64,000 bases of DNA from Bacillota bacterium (GTDB lineage: Bacteria > Bacillota > Clostridia > Lachnospirales > Lachnospiraceae): assembly GCA_023408815.1 (NCBI GenBank), contig JAEYJO010000014.1, positions 1 through 64,000 of the forward strand, written 5' to 3'. The notes below the pieces were generated by a model. That model ran no database searches. It was not told the DNA's origin and saw nothing but the letters and a program-made list of their open reading frames with translations. Within the stretch, counting starts at the first letter, position 1. Every line of letters begins with the position of its first letter. Both the position numbers and the translations under genes were made by a program. Positions 45,114-53,832 of the stretch are shown here, piece after piece.

Positions 45114-45175
45114 TTGACAATCATTTTAAGTTAGAATATACTAACTATGAAAGAACGTAATGAAAATAATTATCA
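45114..45175 (+). promoter_or_regulatory. feo promoter with DtxR-type and Fur-type operators
   Basis: TTGACA (45114-45119) and TATACT (45137-45142) with a 17-base spacer form a strong promoter. The perfect inverted repeat AGTTAG-AATATA-CTAACT (45129-45146) covers the -10 and resembles DtxR/IdeR boxes. At 45161-45175 TGAAAAT-A-ATTATCA is one base from a perfect 7-1-7 Fur-family box. Binding of each protein is inference. Confidence 0.7.
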
Positions 45176-45212
45176 AAATCACTTAAAGTACAACGAGAAA
45201 GAAGGATGAGCG

Positions 45213-45425
45213 ATGCCCTTAACAATGGTAAAAGCAGGAGAACCTAATGTAATACGTAAAATAGGCGGCAAAGAAGAAACTCGGAGATTTTTAGAAAACC
45301 TCGGCTTTGTAACGGGCGGCATAGTGACCGTAGTATCTGAAATCGGCGGCAATATGATCGTCAATGTGAAGGATTCCAGAGTTGCTATCGGCAAAGATAT
45401 GGCAATTAAAATTATGGTAAATTAA
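45213..45425 (+). CDS. feoA: ferrous iron transport protein FeoA, copy 1
   Basis: 70 residues, SH3-like fold: MVKAGEPNVIRKIGGKEETRR, LENLGFVTGGIVTVVSEIGGNMIV, then RVAIGKDMAIKIMV. FeoA proteins modulate the FeoB channel at the membrane. This copy is less typical than the next. AGAAGGATG precedes the ATG. Confidence 0.9.
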   Translation: MPLTMVKAGEPNVIRKIGGKEETRRFLENLGFVTGGIVTVVSEIGGNMIVNVKDSRVAIGKDMAIKIMVN

Positions 45426-45459
45426 GATATCATAATATAGGATGGGAGAAGGAGAAACG

Positions 45460-45681
45460 ATGAAGACATTAAAGGATGTTTCGTGCGGCGAAACGGTAAA
45501 AGTGACAAAGCTGACGGGAGAAGGCCCCGTAAAGAGGCGTATTATGGATATGGGAATCACGAAGGGCGTGGATATTTTCGTAAGAAAGGTAGCTCCCCTT
45601 GGAGATCCTGTAGAGGTAATGGTGAGAGGCTATGAATTGTCCTTGCGTAAGGCTGATGCCGAGATGATTTCGGTGGAATAA
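45460..45681 (+). CDS. feoA: ferrous iron transport protein FeoA, copy 2
   Basis: 73 residues, canonical FeoA: TLKDVSCGETVKVTKLTGEGPVKRRIMDMGITKG, APLGDPVEVMVRGYELSLRKADA. Start at 45460 because GGGAGAAGGAG lies just upstream; the in-frame ATG at 45442 precedes that site. Thirty-four bases after copy 1. Confidence 0.94.
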   Translation: MKTLKDVSCGETVKVTKLTGEGPVKRRIMDMGITKGVDIFVRKVAPLGDPVEVMVRGYELSLRKADAEMISVE

Positions 45682-45773
45682 ATTTTTACTCACAGGTTAG
45701 TGATGACTAATGAGAAGTAAAAATATCAAACGAAACGAATAATGATTTGCTGTAAAGCAGAAAGAGGAAGAAT

Positions 45774-47957
45774 ATGTCTATTAAGATTGCGTTAGCAGGT
45801 AATCCAAACTGCGGTAAAACCACATTATTTAATGCGTTGACCGGTTCCAATCAATTCGTAGGAAACTGGCCGGGCGTTACGGTAGAGAAAAAGGAAGGAA
45901 AGCTGAAAGGCCATAAGGATGTAATTATCATGGACCTTCCCGGTATCTATTCCCTCTCTCCCTATACTTTGGAAGAGGTAGTTGCAAGAAATTATCTGAT
46001 CACGGAAAGGCCGGATGCAATTCTCAATATCGTAGACGGAACAAATATTGAAAGAAACCTGTATTTGTCCACACAGCTTATGGAACTGGGTATTCCCGTA
46101 ATTATGGCCGTTAACATGATGGACATCGTGGAGAAAAACGGAGATAGAATACATATAGATAAGCTTAGCAAAAGTCTGGGCTGTGATGTGGTGGAGATTT
46201 CTGCATTAAAGGGAACCGGCATCGAAAAAGCGGCTCAGAAAGCAGTAACTCTTGCGAATCAGAAAAATGTTGCTATACCCGTGCACAAATTTGCACCAGA
46301 GGTGGAAAACGTTCTGGAAGCTGTAGAAATGAAGCTGGGGAGCGATATTCCAAAAGAGCAGAAGCGTTTCTTCGCCATCAAATTGTTGGAAAAAGATGAT
46401 AAAATACGGAGCCAGATGAAAAAGGTGCCCGATGTGTCGAATGAAATTGAGCAAATCGAGAAGATACTAGACGACGATACGGAAAGTATTATCACCAATG
46501 AAAGATATGTTTATATTTCCTCCATCATCGGAGAGTGCTATACGAAGGGCAGAAAGGACAGCCTGACAATTTCTGATAAAATTGACAGGATCGTGACGAA
46601 TCGTATCCTTGCTCTGCCTATTTTTGCAGCGGTAATGTTTATTGTTTATTATGTGTCTGTTACTACGGTAGGAACATGGGCCACCGATTGGGCCAATGAC
46701 GGATTGTTCGGCGAAGGCTGGAGCCTATTCGGCCTGGAAGTTCCCGGAATTCCTGTACTTGTTGACGCTGCATTAACAGCGATAGGATGTGCAGACTGGC
46801 TTCAGGGACTGATTCTGGACGGAATCGTAGCCGGTGTTGGTGCAGTACTCGGCTTTGTACCTCAGATGTTAGTGCTGTTTATCTTTCTTGCTTTTTTGGA
46901 AGCTTGCGGATATATGGCGCGAGTTGCTTTTATCATGGATAGAATTTTCCGCAAATTCGGACTTTCCGGTAAGTCCTTCATACCGATGCTCATTGGAACC
47001 GGCTGCGGCGTTCCTGGAGTTATGGCATCTCGTACGATAGAAAACGACCGTGACAGAAAAATGACTATAATGACCACAACTTTCATTCCCTGTGGTGCGA
47101 AGCTTCCTATTATCGCCTTGATTGCAGGCGCTTTGTTCCAAGGTGCATGGTGGGTGGCTCCCAGCGCTTACTTTGTAGGTATTGCTGCGATCATCTGCTC
47201 CGGTATCATCCTTAAAAAAACCAGAATGTTCGCAGGAGATCCGGCCCCCTTCGTTATGGAGCTTCCATCTTATCATATGCCTACGGTAGGAAATGTACTT
47301 AGAAGCATGTGGGAGAGAGGTTGGTCCTTTATCAAAAAAGCGGGAACGATTATACTTTTATCTACCATCGTAGTATGGTTTACGACCTTCTTTGGCTGGG
47401 TAGACGGACAATTTAGAATGCTTGAGGATTTGGAAATAGATCACAGTATCCTTGCAAACATCGGAAACGCTATTAGCTGGATATTCGTTCCTCTTGGCTG
47501 GGGTGACTGGAAATCTACAGTTGCAGCGATTACAGGTCTGGTAGCAAAAGAAAATGTAGTAGGAACCTTTGGTATTCTGTTCGGCTTTGCGGAAGTGGCT
47601 GAAGATGGTACGGAAATCTGGGGTACTCTGGCAGGAAGCATGACGGCAGTAGCCGCATATTCCTTTCTCGTGTTCAACCTTCTGTGCGCACCTTGCTTTG
47701 CAGCTATGGGAGCTATCAAGAGAGAAATGAACAATACGAAATGGTTCTGGTTCGCCATCGGATATCAGACTTCCTTGGCGTATGTAGTAGCTATGTGTGT
47801 TTACCAGTTTGGTACGCTTTTAACCACTGGTACTTTCGGTATATTAACAGTTGTTGCCTTACTGTTCTTCATAGGGTTTATTTATCTGCTGTTCAGGCCT
47901 TATAAGGAAAGCAGTTCCCTTAAGTTGAATACGAAGAACTTAGCTCAGGCAAAATAA
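45774..47957 (+). CDS. feoB: ferrous iron transporter FeoB
   Basis: 727 residues. N-terminal GTPase domain with G1 GNPNCGKTTLFN, G3 DLPGIYSL and G4 NMMD; a helical spacer to about 270; then a membrane domain with two Gate regions (LEACGYMARVAFIMDR, GTGCGVPGVMASRT) and a C-terminal helix. Imports Fe2+. AGAGGAAG precedes the ATG. Confidence 0.97.
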   Translation: MSIKIALAGNPNCGKTTLFNALTGSNQFVGNWPGVTVEKKEGKLKGHKDVIIMDLPGIYSLSPYTLEEVVARNYLITERPDAILNIVDGTNIERNLYLSTQLMELGIPVIMAVNMMDIVEKNGDRIHIDKLSKSLGCDVVEISALKGTGIEKAAQKAVTLANQKNVAIPVHKFAPEVENVLEAVEMKLGSDIPKEQKRFFAIKLLEKDDKIRSQMKKVPDVSNEIEQIEKILDDDTESIITNERYVYISSIIGECYTKGRKDSLTISDKIDRIVTNRILALPIFAAVMFIVYYVSVTTVGTWATDWANDGLFGEGWSLFGLEVPGIPVLVDAALTAIGCADWLQGLILDGIVAGVGAVLGFVPQMLVLFIFLAFLEACGYMARVAFIMDRIFRKFGLSGKSFIPMLIGTGCGVPGVMASRTIENDRDRKMTIMTTTFIPCGAKLPIIALIAGALFQGAWWVAPSAYFVGIAAIICSGIILKKTRMFAGDPAPFVMELPSYHMPTVGNVLRSMWERGWSFIKKAGTIILLSTIVVWFTTFFGWVDGQFRMLEDLEIDHSILANIGNAISWIFVPLGWGDWKSTVAAITGLVAKENVVGTFGILFGFAEVAEDGTEIWGTLAGSMTAVAAYSFLVFNLLCAPCFAAMGAIKREMNNTKWFWFAIGYQTSLAYVVAMCVYQFGTLLTTGTFGILTVVALLFFIGFIYLLFRPYKESSSLKLNTKNLAQAK

Positions 47958-48022
47958 GACCTATTCACAAAATTTGTACCTACGTTTGAGGTTCAGATTT
48001 ATAGAAAGGAAGTGTTCTATAT

Positions 48023-48163
48023 ATGGGAACAATTATTGTAGGCGCGATTGTGCTTGGCTTGGCGGCCATGGCCATAGGGAGCATGATACGCGATAAAAAG
48101 AACGGCAAATCAATACAATGCGGTGCGGACTGTAAACATTGCGGAGGCCATTGCGGGCAGTAA
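48023..48163 (+). CDS. FeoB-associated Cys-rich membrane peptide
   Basis: 46 residues: one N-terminal membrane helix (TIIVGAIVLGLAAMAIGSMI), a short basic segment and a Cys-rich tail CGADCKHCGGHCG. This is the layout of the FeoB-associated Cys-rich family. GAAAGGAAG precedes the ATG. Lies 65 bases after feoB; probably a metal-binding accessory subunit. Confidence 0.88.
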   Translation: MGTIIVGAIVLGLAAMAIGSMIRDKKNGKSIQCGADCKHCGGHCGQ

Positions 48164-48179
48164 AGATGGAGGTACGTAA

Positions 48180-48668
48180 GTGACAGTTGATAGAAACAAT
48201 CCTGAGAAAAGAAAAATCCCTGATTCCAGAAGCTATCATCGGACACGGATGCAGCGTGAGATGATTATTGACAGCTTGCGGGAAAGAGGATGCAGAATTA
48301 CAAAACAACGACTTACTTTAATCGATATTATTTTGGAAAACGAGTGTTCAAGCTGCAAGGATATTTTCTACAAGGCGGCAAAAATCGATAACCAGATAGG
48401 CACTGCCACCGTTTATCGGATGGTAAATATCCTGGAAGAAATCGGAGCGATCAGCCGGAAGAATATGTATCGGGTATCATATTCGGAGCATTGCTCCATG
48501 GAGGATGCCTGTGTGGTGGTGTTGGAAGACGATACGACCTACCATCTATCAGCGAAGAAATGGAACTCGGTCATTCAGGCAGGGCTTAGTACCTGTGGTT
48601 ATGTGACGAACCAGAAAATTAAATCTATTACTGTAAAGCCTTGTGAATGCGAAAAAGCGGAATGTTAA
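48180..48668 (+). CDS. Fur-family regulator, divergent metal site
   Basis: 162 residues. The Fur winged helix is clear: REMIIDSLRERGCRITKQRL and GTATVYRMVNILEEIG. The C-terminal half lacks the usual HHHHxxC-type sensing motif and instead carries scattered Cys (EHCSMEDAC, STCGY, PCECEKAEC). Starts with GTG 7 bases after GGAGGT. As the last gene of the feo operon it may sense iron or redox state by an altered site (inference). Confidence 0.82.
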   Translation: MTVDRNNPEKRKIPDSRSYHRTRMQREMIIDSLRERGCRITKQRLTLIDIILENECSSCKDIFYKAAKIDNQIGTATVYRMVNILEEIGAISRKNMYRVSYSEHCSMEDACVVVLEDDTTYHLSAKKWNSVIQAGLSTCGYVTNQKIKSITVKPCECEKAEC

Positions 48669-48684
48669 TTCATTCCGTTTTTTT
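48658..48684 (+). terminator. terminator of the feo operon
   Basis: 7-bp stem CGGAATG / CATTCCG (48658-48664 with 48671-48677) and seven T; the fur-like stop codon lies in the loop. Confidence 0.85.
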
Positions 48685-48891
48685 CTATGATAAGATTCTG
48701 TTCTGAAAAAATTTGTCGGACAGAATATACTATAGGATATCAAATGAATTATTTACACATATCTTACAAATGGGATATCAAAAAAGAAAGATAAATCATA
48801 TACTTATACGGTTTACAAATGCTCCTGAATGTCGAAAAAGGTAGAATAGACAAATTTGGTGTTAAAAATTTGCTAATTTTAATTTAAATTG
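48685..48891. other. AT-rich intergenic stretch
   Basis: No convincing gene or RNA in this stretch between the feo terminator and the antiporter promoter. It contains a CAAATTT...AAATTTG weak hairpin near 48851-48873. Confidence 0.5.
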
Positions 48892-48920
48892 TTGATTTTA
48901 TCTTTTTTCAAGGTTATAAT
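48892..48920 (+). promoter_or_regulatory. sigma-A promoter of the antiporter gene
   Basis: TTGATT and TATAAT with a 17-base spacer, leaving a leader of about 90 bases. Confidence 0.7.
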
Positions 48921-48926
48921 TTATCG

Positions 48927-49017
48927 CGTTGGCAATGAGATAAGGATGAGATTTTCCTTACCGCTTAATTGCAGTCATCATAGTTAAAAAAAATTAGGTA
49001 AGGCGAGGTCGAAAAGT
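48927..49017 (+). promoter_or_regulatory. switchable leader of the antiporter gene
   Basis: CCTTACC (48956-48962) can pair with GGTAAGG (48997-49003), which abuts the ribosome site AAGGCGAGG, or its left part can pair upstream as TAAGGA/TCCTTA (48941-48946 with 48955-48960). The two pairings exclude each other. The leader does not match the yybP-ykoY manganese riboswitch or another class I can name. Confidence 0.35.
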
Positions 49018-50064
49018 ATGAAGTATCTAAGATTTTTGTTAATCTGTGTTCCGTTGTCCTTTATAGGATATTTTATGAACTGGAGCGCAACAGTTATGTT
49101 CATTTTAACTTGTATTTCCATTATTCCTTTAGCGGGATATTTGGGAAATGCTACCGAGTCAATCGCAGTTTATACCGGTCCTAAGGCCGGCGGTTTCTTA
49201 AATGCAACCTTCGGTAACGCCACGGAGCTTATCATCAGTTTCTTTTCAATCCGCGCAGGATTGTATGAAGTGGTAAAGGCTACTTTGGCAGGCTCCGTAT
49301 TGGGAAATATATTGTTGGTTTTGGGCTGCAGCATAATGGCAGGCGGACTTAAGCACAAGGTATTGAAGTACGACGCGAAGGTAGGACGTTCCACAGCAAC
49401 CATGTTGCTTTTTGCAGTAGCGGCGCTTGCTATGCCTGCGGTATTCATGTCCAATCTTTCCGAAGAGATCATCGTTTCCAAGTATGAGAATTTCAGCATT
49501 ATCACCAGCGTTATTATGCTATGTACTTATGTAGTAGGAGTTGTATATTCCTTTAAGGGCCAAAATGACCTGTATGAGGGTATGGAAGAGGATGAAGAGG
49601 CGGAATGGAGTCTTCCGATAAGTATTACTGTTCTTGCAATAGCTACTATTTTAATAGCAATCGAATCTGAACTCCTGGTTTCCAGCATCGAGCCTATGAC
49701 GGCGGCAGTAGGTATCTCTGAGATGTTCGTCGGAATTATCCTGATTCCTATCGTAGGTAACGCAGCGGAGCACAGTACCGCAATCATCATGGCATTGAAG
49801 AACAAGATGGATATTTCTATAGAAATTGCAGTAGGCTCCAGTTTGCAGATAGTATTGTTCGTAATTCCTATTTCCGTAATCATGAGCCTTTTCATAGCAG
49901 ATACGCCGATGAGCATTATCTTTAAGATAGAAGAAATCTTCTTGTTTGCAGCCAGCGTATTTATTGTAAATCACATCGTAAAGGCAGGAAGAACCGATTG
50001 GATGGAGGGCTTAAAGCTCATATCCGTTTACATCATCGCAGCGGTCGGATTCTTTATTCTGTAA
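49018..50064 (+). CDS. calcium/proton antiporter (CaCA superfamily, Cax/ChaA type)
   Basis: 348 residues, about eleven membrane segments in two homologous halves. The two alpha-repeat motifs are GNATESIAVYTGPKAGGFLNA plus FGNATELIISF, and VGNAAEHSTAIIMALKNKMD. An acidic loop (EGMEEDEEAEW) separates the halves. Exchanges Ca2+ (possibly Mn2+) for H+. Confidence 0.93.
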   Translation: MKYLRFLLICVPLSFIGYFMNWSATVMFILTCISIIPLAGYLGNATESIAVYTGPKAGGFLNATFGNATELIISFFSIRAGLYEVVKATLAGSVLGNILLVLGCSIMAGGLKHKVLKYDAKVGRSTATMLLFAVAALAMPAVFMSNLSEEIIVSKYENFSIITSVIMLCTYVVGVVYSFKGQNDLYEGMEEDEEAEWSLPISITVLAIATILIAIESELLVSSIEPMTAAVGISEMFVGIILIPIVGNAAEHSTAIIMALKNKMDISIEIAVGSSLQIVLFVIPISVIMSLFIADTPMSIIFKIEEIFLFAASVFIVNHIVKAGRTDWMEGLKLISVYIIAAVGFFIL

Positions 50065-50087
50065 ATAATAAAGTTTTGAAGCAGTTT

Positions 50088-50113
50088 GGGCGGGTTCATT
50101 CCCCGCCCTTTTT
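50088..50113 (+). terminator. terminator after the antiporter gene
   Basis: 7-bp stem GGGCGGG / CCCGCCC (50088-50094 with 50102-50108), then TTTTT. Confidence 0.88.
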
Positions 50114-50169
50114 ATATTATTTATTGACGGGACCCATAGCAGCAATCAGCAAAAGTATCACGTGCGCAT

Positions 50170-50198
50170 TTGTCTGAAATATGGTATGATATTATGAT
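50170..50198 (+). promoter_or_regulatory. promoter of the HAD gene
   Basis: TTGTCT and TATGAT with a 17-base spacer, 80 bases before the start codon. Confidence 0.5.
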
Positions 50199-50278
50199 AA
50201 ATAAATGATGAATTCAGTCTTTATTTACATGAGCATATTCGAAAAGTAGTACGGCTGTAAAGGAAAGGTTTATATAGT

Positions 50279-50935
50279 ATGATGTTAAAAGATATAGATG
50301 CGGTTATTTTCGACTTGGACGGTTCCCTGGTGGACTCCATGTGGATATGGGAGCAGATCGATATCGAGTATTTGGGGCGATTCGGAATAGCGCTTCCCGA
50401 TAACCTGCAATATGAAATAGAAGGAAAGAGCTTTAGCGAAACCGCTTATTTTTTCAAGGAGCGCTTTCAAATTCCTGATCCCATTCAAAAAATAAAGGAT
50501 GATTGGAATGAAATGGCGTGGAATAAATATAGCTGCGAGGTTCCTCTGAAAGATGGTGCGGATTCCTTTCTCGCCTATTGTAAGGCCAATAATATTAAAT
50601 TAGGAATAGCAACCAGCAATTCCAGAGAGTTAGCTATGAATATAGCCGCTGTACACGGGTTGGAACACTACTTCGACTGCATTATGACCGGTTGTGACGT
50701 AGAAAAAGGAAAGCCTGCTCCCGACATTTATCTGGCAGTAGCGGATGCACTTAAGGTGGATCCTTCTCGCTGCCTCGTATTCGAGGACATTATTCCGGGA
50801 ATCTTGGCAGGTAAAGCGGCAGGAATGAAGGTATGTGCCGTAGAGGATGCCTATTCCGAAGGGATAAGAGCGGAGAAAAAAGAACTGGCTGATTATTATA
50901 TTGAAGACTATACGGATTTTGCCGCCTTTTATTAA
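50279..50935 (+). CDS. HAD-family hydrolase (beta-phosphoglucomutase-like subfamily)
   Basis: 218 residues. HAD motif I DLDGSLVDS, motif II TSNS, Lys in EKGKPAPDIY, motif IV FEDIIPGILAGKAAG. The helical cap between motifs I and II places it in the group of sugar-phosphate phosphatases and phosphomutases; substrate unknown. Start ATG 50279 or 50282, AAAGGAAAGG upstream. Confidence 0.9.
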   Translation: MMLKDIDAVIFDLDGSLVDSMWIWEQIDIEYLGRFGIALPDNLQYEIEGKSFSETAYFFKERFQIPDPIQKIKDDWNEMAWNKYSCEVPLKDGADSFLAYCKANNIKLGIATSNSRELAMNIAAVHGLEHYFDCIMTGCDVEKGKPAPDIYLAVADALKVDPSRCLVFEDIIPGILAGKAAGMKVCAVEDAYSEGIRAEKKELADYYIEDYTDFAAFY

Positions 50936-50971
50936 GGGATTCAGGATAGATATTTAGATAGGAGAACGAAC

Positions 50972-52939
50972 TTGATCAACGGATTTTTACCAATATCAAA
51001 AGAAGATTTAATAGAGCGGGGCATTGAACAATTGGATTTCGTCTATGTGACGGGAGATGCTTATGTGGACCATCCTTCCTTCGGACATGCTGTTATCGGC
51101 CGCATTTTGGAGGCTAACGGCTATTCCGTAGGCATTATTGCCCAACCCGATTGGAAGGACAATAAAAGCATAGCAGTGCTTGGGAAGCCGAGGCTGGCTT
51201 ACCTCATATCGTCAGGAAATATGGATTCTATGGTAAACCATTATTTTGTATCTAAGAAGCGCCGGCCTAATGATGCTTATACTCCAGGCGGTGAGCCTTA
51301 TAAAAGGCCGGATCATGCCACGGCGGTATACGGCAACCTGATTCGCAGAACCTATAAAGATGTTCCCATTATAATCGGAGGAATCGAAGCCAGCTTGAGA
51401 AGGCTGGCCCATTATGACTATTGGACGGATAGTTTCAAGCGCTCGGTTTTGTTAGATTCTCAGGCGGATTTGATTTCTTATGGTATGGGAGAACATTCCA
51501 TTGTAGAGATTGCGGATGCCCTAAACAGCGGAATCGATATAAAGGAAATTACCTTTATTCAGGGAACGGTATATAAAACAAAGGATATATCAGGAGTTTA
51601 CGATGGAATAGAGCTTCCATCCTACGAGTCCATGAAGGCGGACAAGACGAAATATGCGGACAGCTTCGCCCTCCAATATGAGAATACTGACCCCTTTACG
51701 GGAAAGTACTTAATAGAAGGATATCCAAACGGCATATATGTAGTACAGAACCCTCCGGCAAAGCCTCTTACCAAGGAGGAGATGGACTACGTTTATGATT
51801 TGCCTTATCAAAGGACCTATCATCCATCTTACGAAGAAAGGGGCGGTGTGCCGGCAATTGCCGAGATAAAGTTTTCCCTGATCAGCAATAGGGGCTGCTT
51901 CGGGGGCTGCAATTTCTGTGCGCTTACCTTTCATCAGGGACGGACGGTTCAGGCGAGGAGCCATGAATCCATAGTAAAAGAAGCACAGGAGCTTGCGAAA
52001 GAGCCCGATTTCAAGGGATATATCCATGATGTAGGCGGTCCGACTGCCAATTTCAGGCATCCTTCCTGCGAAAAGCAGCTCATACACGGTGTATGTAAGA
52101 CAAAGCAATGCCTATTTCCTTCTCCCTGTAAGAACCTTACGGTAGACCACAGCGATTATCTGGAGCTTCTGCGGGATCTTCGAAAAATTCCCGGCATGAA
52201 AAAGGTATTTATACGCTCCGGCATACGCTTCGATTACCTGCTGGCGGACAGCGACGATTCCTTTTTTACGGAATTGGTGGAGCATCATGTCAGCGGTCAG
52301 CTCAAGGTGGCTCCGGAGCATATTTCCGACGCCGTCCTAAGCAAGATGGGAAAGCCGGAAAATGCAGTATACGAACGCTTTGTGAAGAAATACAACAAGA
52401 TCAACGAACGGTTGGGGAAAAAGCAGTTTCTGGTTCCTTATCTGATGTCATCCCATCCAGGTTCTACGCTGAAGGAAGCGGTAGAACTGGCGGAGTATTT
52501 AAGAGATCTGGGGTATATGCCCGAGCAGGTCCAGGATTTCTATCCCACCCCCTCTACCGTCTCCACCGTCATGTACTATACGGGTATCGACCCACGCAAC
52601 AGGAAGATTGTATATGTTTGCAAGAATCCCCATGAAAAGGCGATGCAGAGGGCTTTGATCCAGTACCGCAATCCGAAAAATCACGATCTCGTAAGGGAAG
52701 CATTACTTGCCGCAGGAAGAGAGGATTTGATCGGCTTCGATAAAAAATGCCTGATTCGTCCGAGACAGACGTCACAGGAAAAAGGAAACCTTTATTCACA
52801 GACAGGTAAAAGCGGCGCATATAAACGTAAGGATAACACCCCTAAGGGATATGGCCGAAAAAGTAATTCGAGTTCGGGGTCTGCAGTCACAAATGCGAAG
52901 AAAAAAGCAACGATCAGAAATGTTCATAAGAAAAAATAA
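50972..52939 (+). CDS. YgiQ-family radical SAM protein
   Basis: 655 residues. N-terminal UPF0313 domain, then the radical SAM cluster motif CFGGCNFC (CxxxCxxC), and a basic C-terminal tail. The initiator is TTG, placed 7 bases after AGGAG, and gives the conserved FLPISKEDL start. The reaction is not established for this family. Co-directional with the HAD gene 36 bases upstream. Confidence 0.9.
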   Translation: MINGFLPISKEDLIERGIEQLDFVYVTGDAYVDHPSFGHAVIGRILEANGYSVGIIAQPDWKDNKSIAVLGKPRLAYLISSGNMDSMVNHYFVSKKRRPNDAYTPGGEPYKRPDHATAVYGNLIRRTYKDVPIIIGGIEASLRRLAHYDYWTDSFKRSVLLDSQADLISYGMGEHSIVEIADALNSGIDIKEITFIQGTVYKTKDISGVYDGIELPSYESMKADKTKYADSFALQYENTDPFTGKYLIEGYPNGIYVVQNPPAKPLTKEEMDYVYDLPYQRTYHPSYEERGGVPAIAEIKFSLISNRGCFGGCNFCALTFHQGRTVQARSHESIVKEAQELAKEPDFKGYIHDVGGPTANFRHPSCEKQLIHGVCKTKQCLFPSPCKNLTVDHSDYLELLRDLRKIPGMKKVFIRSGIRFDYLLADSDDSFFTELVEHHVSGQLKVAPEHISDAVLSKMGKPENAVYERFVKKYNKINERLGKKQFLVPYLMSSHPGSTLKEAVELAEYLRDLGYMPEQVQDFYPTPSTVSTVMYYTGIDPRNRKIVYVCKNPHEKAMQRALIQYRNPKNHDLVREALLAAGREDLIGFDKKCLIRPRQTSQEKGNLYSQTGKSGAYKRKDNTPKGYGRKSNSSSGSAVTNAKKKATIRNVHKKK

Positions 52940-52987
52940 AGAAGCCGAAGGCTGAACTGTAACGTAAATAATAGAAGGGGTGTATTT

Positions 52988-53758
52988 ATGAGTAAGAAAA
53001 ACATTGTAATTATTACGGGAGCATCCTCGGGGATGGGACAGGAGTTTGCTATGCAGTTGGACGGAATCTTGCATAGGACGGACGAACTCTGGCTAATTGC
53101 GAGACGGAAGGAGCGCCTTACGGAACTGGCGCGGCTGCTCGATATTCCTACAAAGATAATCCCCATGGACGTATCAGATAAAAACGATATGCGGACTTTC
53201 AAGAAGATTCTGGAAATTGAGGATGTCACAATTAGAATGCTCATTAACAGTGCAGGCTTCGGATTGCTGGGTTCTTTTGAAGAGTTGGATATCGACGAGC
53301 AGCTCACGATGCTGTCCGTGAACTGTGAAGCACTGACGGAGATGACATATTATTGTATTCCATATATGAAAAAAAACAGCCGAATCATTCAAATGGCATC
53401 AAGTGCCGGCTTCCTCCCCCAAAAGAATTTTGCGATTTATGCCGCCAGCAAAGCTTATGTCCTCAGTTTTTCCAGAGCCCTCAGAGAGGAGCTTAAGGAT
53501 AAAAAGATATGGGTGACGGCGGTATGTCCGGGACCGGTGGAAACGGAATTTTTTGATATTGCCGAAAAGTCAGGTTCTACACTGGCTATCAAAAAATGGA
53601 CAATGGTAAGTGCTCAGAAGGTGGTAAAGGAAGCGCTGTTGGATTCCTATGACAAAAAAGCGCTGTCCGTATGCAGCTTCCCTATAAAGACATTTCATGC
53701 CCTTACAAAACTAATGCCTCATTCATGGCTGTTAGGGATAACAAATCTGCTAAAGTAA
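52988..53758 (+). CDS. short-chain dehydrogenase/reductase
   Basis: 256 residues. Cofactor loop TGASSGMGQE, NSAGFGLLG (NAG-type), catalytic Ser in QMASSAGF and YAASKAY (YxxxK). Ends with a hydrophobic segment. Substrate unknown. GAAGGGGTG precedes the ATG. Confidence 0.9.
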   Translation: MSKKNIVIITGASSGMGQEFAMQLDGILHRTDELWLIARRKERLTELARLLDIPTKIIPMDVSDKNDMRTFKKILEIEDVTIRMLINSAGFGLLGSFEELDIDEQLTMLSVNCEALTEMTYYCIPYMKKNSRIIQMASSAGFLPQKNFAIYAASKAYVLSFSRALREELKDKKIWVTAVCPGPVETEFFDIAEKSGSTLAIKKWTMVSAQKVVKEALLDSYDKKALSVCSFPIKTFHALTKLMPHSWLLGITNLLK

Positions 53759-53832
53759 TTCTATGTTTAAATAGACAAAATTAAGGCTGATTTAGCATAG
53801 GCGTTCAATATTAAGAAACATGGAGTATAGTT

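Noticed and set aside
48927..49017. yybP-ykoY manganese riboswitch before the antiporter gene
   Set aside because: The characteristic conserved loops are not present; only a simple alternative pairing is visible.
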